From: Campylobacter subantarcticus LMG 24377
GTDB taxonomy: Bacteria; Campylobacterota; Campylobacteria; Campylobacterales; Campylobacteraceae
DNA length: 64,000 nucleotides
Reading direction: 5' to 3'
Assembly (NCBI RefSeq): GCF_000816305.1
Contig: NZ_CP007773.1
Location: 1,240,001-1,304,000, forward strand
Shown: positions 58,390 through 64,000 of the stretch, one piece after another
How positions within the stretch are numbered: the stretch's first letter is position 1
How the letters are laid out: every line of letters starts with the position of its first letter
Program-made: the position numbers and the translations under genes
The notes under the pieces: model-generated
The model's database searches: none
Seen by the model: the letters and a program-made list of their open reading frames with translations, nothing else
Told to the model about the DNA's origin: nothing

Positions 58390-59468
58390 TGAAAAGCCTC
58401 GATCACTCTAGCTTGGTGTTCTTCTTTTAAAAATGCACTCATAGGTAAAGACAAAATTTCATTACTTAAAAGTTCTGTTTTTGGCAAATCGCCTTTTTTA
58501 TATGCAAGATATTCAAAGGCTTCTTGCAAATGAAGTCCTAAAGGATAATGCACTGCAGTCGGAATACCTTGATCTTGTAGTTTTTGCATCCAATCTTCTC
58601 TATTTGAAACACGCACGCTATATTGCGCCCAAGCATTCACAAAACCATCTTTTCTTGGCGGCAAAATACAATTTTTCAAATTATCATCATAAATTTGAGC
58701 TATCGCTTCTCTTTTTTTAATCTCTTCATCTAAATATTTTAATTTCACATTTAAAATAGCCGCTTGAATTGTATCAAGCCTTGCGTTTATACCAATGTAC
58801 TTGTGTTTATATCTTTGCACTTGTCCATGGTTTAAATAAATTTTTATTCTTTGTGCTAATTCATCATCTTGGGTAAAAATCGCCCCACCATCTCCATAAG
58901 CTCCTAAAGGTTTTGATGGAAAAAAGCTCGTACAAGATATGTCGGCCATAGCGCATGATTTTACATCTTTTTGACTAGCTCCAAAACTTTGTGCACCATC
59001 TTCTATCAAAGCAATATTATGATTTTTACAAAGTTCTTTTAAAGCAAACATATCAGGCATAAGCCCAAAAATACTCACTGCAACTAATGCTTTAGTTTTG
59101 GGTGTAACTGCCTTTTGTATTTCTTCTAAACTCAAATTGTAATCTTTATAGTCAATATCTACAAAAACGGGTTTTGCGCCAATTAAAGCAACCATTTCAG
59201 CAGTAGCTATAAAAGTGAAACTTGGTACAATTACCTCATCATCCTTACCTACACCCAAAGCCATTAAAGCTAAAAATAGCGCACTTGTACCACTTGAGCA
59301 ACCTATTGCGTGTTTAATGCCTACATATTGAGCTAAATTACTTTCAAATTCTTCTAATTTTGTACCCCCGATAAAAGAGGCATTTTGCAAAACATCATTA
59401 ATTGCATTATCAATTTCATTTTTATAAGCATTATATTGAGCATTTAAATCAATAAAAGGGATTTTCAT
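58386..59468 (-). CDS. DegT/DnrJ/EryC1 PLP aminotransferase, WbpE-like
   Basis: The 360-residue sugar aminotransferase has the PLP lysine in SFFPSKPLGAYGDGGAIFT, the aspartate in ALIEDGAQSFGA, and NARLDTIQAAIL. Its C-terminal part (AQYSVRVSNRE, PTAVHYPLGLH, LSLPMS) looks close to WbpE/WlbC, which aminate UDP-3-keto-GlcNAc-uronate. It is the first gene of an overlapping three-gene unit with an oxidoreductase and hemH. A TATAAT lies 30 bases upstream. Confidence 0.88.
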   Translation of the reverse strand: MKIPFIDLNAQYNAYKNEIDNAINDVLQNASFIGGTKLEEFESNLAQYVGIKHAIGCSSGTSALFLALMALGVGKDDEVIVPSFTFIATAEMVALIGAKPVFVDIDYKDYNLSLEEIQKAVTPKTKALVAVSIFGLMPDMFALKELCKNHNIALIEDGAQSFGASQKDVKSCAMADISCTSFFPSKPLGAYGDGGAIFTQDDELAQRIKIYLNHGQVQRYKHKYIGINARLDTIQAAILNVKLKYLDEEIKKREAIAQIYDDNLKNCILPPRKDGFVNAWAQYSVRVSNREDWMQKLQDQGIPTAVHYPLGLHLQEAFEYLAYKKGDLPKTELLSNEILSLPMSAFLKEEHQARVIEAFQ

Positions 59469-59497
59469 TGTTATAACCTTGTAAATTTAAAATAACG

Positions 59498-59503
59498 ATT
59501 ATA
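59498..59503 (-). promoter_or_regulatory. -10 element of the aminotransferase-oxidoreductase-hemH unit
   Basis: A minus-strand consensus TATAAT lies 30 bases before the aminotransferase ATG, in the 102-base gap shared with divergent alaS. Confidence 0.55.
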
Positions 59504-59532
59504 AGATAGTTTTACTTAATTTAAAGTATTTT

Positions 59533-59541
59533 TGGTATCAT
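59533..59541 (+). promoter_or_regulatory. Probable extended -10 element of alaS
   Basis: TGGTATCAT, an extended -10 box after a T-rich run, lies 30 bases before the alaS ATG, which has an AGGAA ribosome site. Confidence 0.5.
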
Positions 59542-59570
59542 TTTAAGTAAAAAACTAGCTAGGAAAATCC

Positions 59571-62108
59571 ATGGATATAAGAAAAGAATATTTAGAATTT
59601 TTTAAATCAAAAGGTCATGAAATCACCCCTTCAAGCCCTTTGGTACCTGATGATGCAACCTTACTTTTTACAAATGCAGGTATGGTACCTTTTAAAAGTA
59701 TATTTACAGGCGAAATACCACGCCCAAACCCTCCACGCAAAACAAGCTGCCAAACATGCATAAGAGCGGGTGGAAAACACAATGATTTAGATAATGTAGG
59801 CTACACAGCTCGCCATCATACTTTTTTTGAAATGCTAGGAAACTTTAGCTTTGGAGATTATTTCAAAGAACAAGCCATTGCATATGCTTGGGAATTTGTA
59901 ACTGAAGTTTTAAAACTTCCAAAAGAAAGATTATACGTCACGGTACACGAAAATGATGATGAAGCATATGCACTTTGGCAAAAACATATTGAAAAAGAAA
60001 GAATTTATAAATTTGGTGATAAAGATAATTTTTGGCAAATGGGCGATACTGGACCTTGTGGGCCTTGTAGTGAGATCTTTTATGATCAAGGTGCTGAGCA
60101 TTTTAATTCTGATGAGGATTATATGGGTGGCGATGGAGACAGATTCTTAGAAATTTGGAATCTAGTTTTCATGCAGTATGAAAGAAGTGCAGATGGTACG
60201 CTAACCCCTTTACCAAAACCTAGTATTGATACAGGCATGGGGTTAGAAAGAGTTTATGCTATAAAAGAAGGAAAATTTAGTAATTTTGATAGTTCTTTAT
60301 TTATGCCAATAATCGAAAAAATCGCGCAACTTTGCGGAAAAACTTATACTTATGAAAATGGCGCAAGTTACAGAGTGATCGCTGATCATATTCGCTCAAG
60401 CGTATTTTTACTTGCTCAAGGAGTGGGTTTTGATAAAGAAGGTCGGGGTTATGTTCTAAGAAGAATTATGCGTCGTGCTTTAAGACATGGGTATTTACTA
60501 GGACTAAAAAAACCTTTTATGTTTGAACTTGTTGATGTAGTTTGTACGTTGATGGGTGAACATTATACCTACTTAAACGAAAAAAAAGAATTTATTAAAG
60601 AGCAAATCAAACTAGAAGAAGAGAGATTTTTAAGTACCATAGAAAACGGTATTGAAATTTTCAACGAGGAACTTAAAAAAACCAAAGATATCTTTAGTGG
60701 TGAAATAGCTTTTAAACTTTATGATACTTATGGTTTTCCACTAGATCTAACTCAAGATATGCTAAGAGAAAAAAATATTAGCATAGATGAAGCTCGATTT
60801 AATACTCTAATGCAAGAACAAAAAGATAGAGCAAAAGCTTCATGGAAAGGAAGCGGAGATAAAGCAATTAGTGGGGATTTTAAAATTTTATTAGAAAAAT
60901 TTGAAAAAAACACCTTTAGTGGCTATGAAAATTATGAAGAAAAAACCAAAATCGTAGCTATTTTAGATGAAAATTTTAAAATCATAACTGAAGCTAAAGC
61001 AGAAAGCACCGTATGGCTAATGCTTGAAAAAACACCATTTTATGCAACAAGTGGAGGACAAAGCGCTGATATAGGTTTTATTAACGAAAATGAGGTGTTA
61101 GATACACAAAAATTCTTTGATATTAACCTAAGTCAGGTGAAGCTAAAAAACGATCTTAAAACTAATGATGAAGTATTAGCTTGTATTGACACCAAAAAAA
61201 GAGAGCAAATCGCAAGACACCACAGTGCAACACATTTGCTACACCATGCCTTAAGAGAAATTCTTGGTTCACACATTAGTCAAGCAGGTTCTTTAGTGGA
61301 GCATAATAAACTAAGATTTGACTTTACTCATCCAAAAGCTCTAAATAAAGAAGAATTAAATAAAATAGAATCATTAGTTAATGCCTATATCATACAAGCA
61401 GATGAAGCTAAAATCGAAATTTTAGATCTAGAAGAAGCAAAAAAAAGTGGTGCTATAGCTTTATTTAGTGAGAAATATCAAGACAAAGTAAGAGTTTTAT
61501 CACTAGGTGCTAGCAAAGAACTTTGTGGTGGTACCCATGTAAAAAATAGCGCTCAAATAGGAAGTTTTTATATCATCAAGGAAAGCGGGGTGAGTGCTGG
61601 GATAAGAAGAATAGAAGCTGTGGTTAGCAAAGCTGCGCTTGATTATATTCATGAAAACTTAAAAGAACTCAACCAGGTCAAAGAAGAGTTGAAAACCCAT
61701 GGCATTTTAAACTATGTTGCAAAATTAAAAAATGAAATCACATGTTTAAAAAACGAATTAAAAAATTCCAAAAAAGCAGAATTAAGCTCTAAAGAAATCA
61801 ATGGTGTTCAATATTGTGTGCAAAAAATCGATAGCGGTGACATCAAAGCTATGATTGATACGTTTAAAAACAAATTTAGCAAAGCTGCAATTTTGCTTTT
61901 ACAAGAAAAAGAAGGTAAAATCATCATCGCAGCAGGTGTTAAAGAAGCACCATTAAAAGCAGGAGTTTTAGTCAAAGAAATCGCACAAATTTTAGGCGGA
62001 AATGGTGGCGGTAGAGATGACTTTGCAACAGCTGGGGGTAAAGATACAAGTAAAATAGCTCAAGCACTTGATCATGCTAAAAAAATCATCGAAGAAAGTC
62101 TTTCTTAA
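59571..62108 (+). CDS. alaS: Alanyl-tRNA synthetase
   Basis: AlaS charges tRNA-Ala and edits errors. The 845-residue protein has the N-terminal class II core ([35 protein letters not shown]), the editing-domain zinc motif [12 protein letters not shown] plus CGGTHV, and a C-terminal DHHA1-like domain with [15 protein letters not shown]. Its stop overlaps the maf start by one base. Confidence 0.97.
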   Translation: MDIRKEYLEFFKSKGHEITPSSPLVPDDATLLFTNAGMVPFKSIFTGEIPRPNPPRKTSCQTCIRAGGKHNDLDNVGYTARHHTFFEMLGNFSFGDYFKEQAIAYAWEFVTEVLKLPKERLYVTVHENDDEAYALWQKHIEKERIYKFGDKDNFWQMGDTGPCGPCSEIFYDQGAEHFNSDEDYMGGDGDRFLEIWNLVFMQYERSADGTLTPLPKPSIDTGMGLERVYAIKEGKFSNFDSSLFMPIIEKIAQLCGKTYTYENGASYRVIADHIRSSVFLLAQGVGFDKEGRGYVLRRIMRRALRHGYLLGLKKPFMFELVDVVCTLMGEHYTYLNEKKEFIKEQIKLEEERFLSTIENGIEIFNEELKKTKDIFSGEIAFKLYDTYGFPLDLTQDMLREKNISIDEARFNTLMQEQKDRAKASWKGSGDKAISGDFKILLEKFEKNTFSGYENYEEKTKIVAILDENFKIITEAKAESTVWLMLEKTPFYATSGGQSADIGFINENEVLDTQKFFDINLSQVKLKNDLKTNDEVLACIDTKKREQIARHHSATHLLHHALREILGSHISQAGSLVEHNKLRFDFTHPKALNKEELNKIESLVNAYIIQADEAKIEILDLEEAKKSGAIALFSEKYQDKVRVLSLGASKELCGGTHVKNSAQIGSFYIIKESGVSAGIRRIEAVVSKAALDYIHENLKELNQVKEELKTHGILNYVAKLKNEITCLKNELKNSKKAELSSKEINGVQYCVQKIDSGDIKAMIDTFKNKFSKAAILLLQEKEGKIIIAAGVKEAPLKAGVLVKEIAQILGGNGGGRDDFATAGGKDTSKIAQALDHAKKIIEESLS

Positions 62109-62650
62109 TGCTTTACTTAGCTTCAAGTTCACCTTCACGCGTGGCTTTGTTAAAAGAAGCCAATATAGCCTTTGAACAAATTATTGTTGATTATGATGAG
62201 AGTTTGGTTATAAAAGATAATCCAAACTCCTATGTACAAAAAACTGTCTTAGAAAAAGAAAGGCAATTTTTTGTAAAACACCTTGATTTAAAAAATGTCT
62301 TGTTTGCTGATAGTATAGTTTGTACTCAAAACACAATTTTAACCAAAGCCAAAAATGACAACGAAGCTTTTAATATGCTTAATTTGCAAAGTGGCAAAAG
62401 CATTAGTATCTTAAGTGCAATGATTTTAATTTTAGAAAATAAAAAAATTTTTAACCTTAGCAAGTGCGATTTGATTTTAGATAAATTTGATCCTCAAGAT
62501 ATGCAAGAATATATTGATTCAAAATCATACGAAGGAAAAGCTGGAGCGGTGATGTGCGAAGGTTTTCATAAAAAGTATATTAAAAAAATCATAGGCCATC
62601 AAAGCACAGCTTTAGGACTTAATATAGAACTTTTGAAAGCATTTTTATGA
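62108..62650 (+). CDS. maf: Maf-family nucleotide pyrophosphatase
   Basis: Maf proteins hydrolyse non-canonical or modified nucleoside triphosphates. The 180-residue protein starts with the signature LYLASSSPSRVALLKEA and has VDYDES and an FADSIV catalytic region. It is somewhat short and divergent compared with E. coli Maf, so substrate type cannot be given. It overlaps both alaS and pbpA. Confidence 0.88.
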   Translation: MLYLASSSPSRVALLKEANIAFEQIIVDYDESLVIKDNPNSYVQKTVLEKERQFFVKHLDLKNVLFADSIVCTQNTILTKAKNDNEAFNMLNLQSGKSISILSAMILILENKKIFNLSKCDLILDKFDPQDMQEYIDSKSYEGKAGAVMCEGFHKKYIKKIIGHQSTALGLNIELLKAFL

Positions 62651-64000
62651 TAAAAATACTAAAAATTTTTCTTTCTTTATGCGTAGTTTGTATAGTGGGT
62701 GTTTTTATTTTTATTACTTATTTATTTTCAGATTCTGATTTAAATCAATACACCTTTAAAGACTATAAACCACCTCTTACTACACAAATTTTTGATAAAA
62801 ATGGAAAATTAGTTGCAAATGTTTTCGAACAACACCGCTTTTATGCTCCCTATGAAGAACTTCCGCCAAGACTCATAGAAGCTTTGGTGGCTATAGAAGA
62901 TACTAGCTTTTTTGAGCATAATGGTGTGAATGTCGATGCAATCTTTAGAGCAGCCATTAAGATTATAAGAAGTGGCGGTAAAACCATAGAAGGTGCTTCC
63001 ACGCTCACACAACAATTTATAAAAAATACCGAGCTAACTCCTGAACGCACTTTGAGTAGAAAGCTAAAAGAAGTTTTGCTTGCGTATAAAATAGAAAACA
63101 CCTTAACCAAAGAACAGATTTTAGAAAGATATTTAAATTTCATCTTCTTTGGACATGGATATTATGGAGTGAAAACTGCTGCACTTGGATATTTTAGAAA
63201 AAATTTAGATGAGCTTAGCTTAAAAGAAATTGCCATTTTAGTAGGTATGCCAAAAGCTCCAAGCGCTTATGATCCTACTAGACACTTAGACCTTTCTTTA
63301 GCTAGAGCAAACAGTGTAGTTCAAAGAATGCATAATCTTGGTTGGATTTCCAATGAAGAATATAAAAAAGCCTTGGAAGAAATTCCAAAAGTATATGATG
63401 ATACTCTCACGCAAAATGCAGCTCCTTATGTTACTCAAGAAGTTTTAAAACAACTAAGTGGGATTAAGGATCTAAAAAATGGTGGTTACAAAATAGAACT
63501 TACCATCGATCTTGATGTGCAAAACATCGCAAAAGAAGCATTAAAATTTGGCTATGATGAGATAGTAAAAAGAGACAAAGATGCTAACTTAAGTACTCTT
63601 AACGGCGCCATGATAGTAGCAAATCATCAAAACGGCGATATTTTAGCCTTAGTTGGTGGAGTAAACTACACCAAAAGTAACTTCAACCGTGCTACTCAAA
63701 GCTTAAGACAACCTGGGAGTTCTTTTAAGCCTTTTTTATACCAAATTGCCATTGACATGGGTTATTCTCCTATGAGTAAGATTGCTGATATTTCAAGAAT
63801 TTTTGAAAGCACTAAAGAAGATGAAAAAGACTGGAAGCCTAAAAATTATGGTGGAAAATTTCTAGGACTTATAAGTTTAAAAGAAGCACTAACTGGATCA
63901 AGAAACCTAGCTACCATAAATTTAGCTCTTGCCCTAGGACTTGATGTAATCCACGATAAACTTAGCTTTATGGGTTTTGAAAATATACCGGTTGATTTAT
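62647..64000 (+). CDS. pbpA: Class A penicillin-binding protein PBP1A, cut by window end
   Basis: The first 451 codons are in the window, starting at an ATG that overlaps the maf stop (ATGA). One membrane anchor (about 5-28) is followed by a glycosyltransferase domain with VAIEDTSFFEHNGVN (catalytic Glu) and EGASTLTQQFIKN, then the start of the transpeptidase domain with SSFKPF (catalytic Ser) and TGSRNLATI. The frame is open to the last base. It polymerises and cross-links peptidoglycan. Confidence 0.95.
   Translation, partial: MIKILKIFLSLCVVCIVGVFIFITYLFSDSDLNQYTFKDYKPPLTTQIFDKNGKLVANVFEQHRFYAPYEELPPRLIEALVAIEDTSFFEHNGVNVDAIFRAAIKIIRSGGKTIEGASTLTQQFIKNTELTPERTLSRKLKEVLLAYKIENTLTKEQILERYLNFIFFGHGYYGVKTAALGYFRKNLDELSLKEIAILVGMPKAPSAYDPTRHLDLSLARANSVVQRMHNLGWISNEEYKKALEEIPKVYDDTLTQNAAPYVTQEVLKQLSGIKDLKNGGYKIELTIDLDVQNIAKEALKFGYDEIVKRDKDANLSTLNGAMIVANHQNGDILALVGGVNYTKSNFNRATQSLRQPGSSFKPFLYQIAIDMGYSPMSKIADISRIFESTKEDEKDWKPKNYGGKFLGLISLKEALTGSRNLATINLALALGLDVIHDKLSFMGFENIPVDL

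Overview
The window is AT-rich, densely coded chromosomal DNA from a Campylobacter species. The evidence is the napAGHBL order, a NrfA with five CXXCH hemes, the paired flgG-like rod genes, sigma54 promoters of the form GGAA-N8-TTGCTT, and the gene families and neighbourhoods. Compared from memory with C. jejuni NCTC 11168, local blocks are conserved but joined in a different order, which would suit the C. lari group. That species call is inference. I see no insertion sequence, prophage, CRISPR array, rRNA, tRNA or broken gene, and no gene-free stretch reaches 300 bases.

Layout. 1-4875 (-): periplasmic nitrate reductase (napA-G-H-B and the start of napL). 5046-6670 (-): two flagellar rod genes behind a sigma54 promoter, divergent from rpoD (6808-8685). 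8705-10798 (-): ppk. 11026-13357 (+): nrfHA nitrite reductase. 13383-16271 (-): thiC with a TPP riboswitch, dnaQ, rpe. 16413-19181 (+): rpmB, a K+ channel-like protein, a DUF465 protein and a cytosolic CZB chemoreceptor. 19194-21790 (-): Nudix hydrolase and groESL under a CIRCE operator. 21953-24496 (+): AsmA-like protein. 24526-25044 (-): hibernation factor.

25123-38588 (-) is one tightly packed twelve-gene run (yajC-secD-secF-small membrane protein-leuS-lptE-GGDEF-like-folC-M23 peptidase-bactofilin-mfd-glycosylase). Most junctions overlap. lnt (+) and metK (-) follow.

41228-53460 (+) is a second run of thirteen genes: sstT-pyrB-pepF-unknown-UvrD/Rep helicase-truB-csrA-ispE-smpB-thioredoxin lipoprotein-clpS-clpA-aat. 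It gathers SmpB, ClpS, ClpA and the N-degron transferase Aat. A small unknown gene in the same run (45061-45507) looks to me like a divergent SspB adaptor. If so, one transcription unit would carry most of the cell's protease-targeting factors.

53551-56608 (+): sigma54-driven flgB-flgC-fliE-ftsI. 56627-59468 (-): a WbpE-like aminotransferase and a Gfo/Idh oxidoreductase coupled to hemH. 59571-64000 (+): alaS, maf and the 5' part of pbpA, cut by the window end. All six convergent gene pairs are separated by a hairpin that overlaps or abuts the stop codons.
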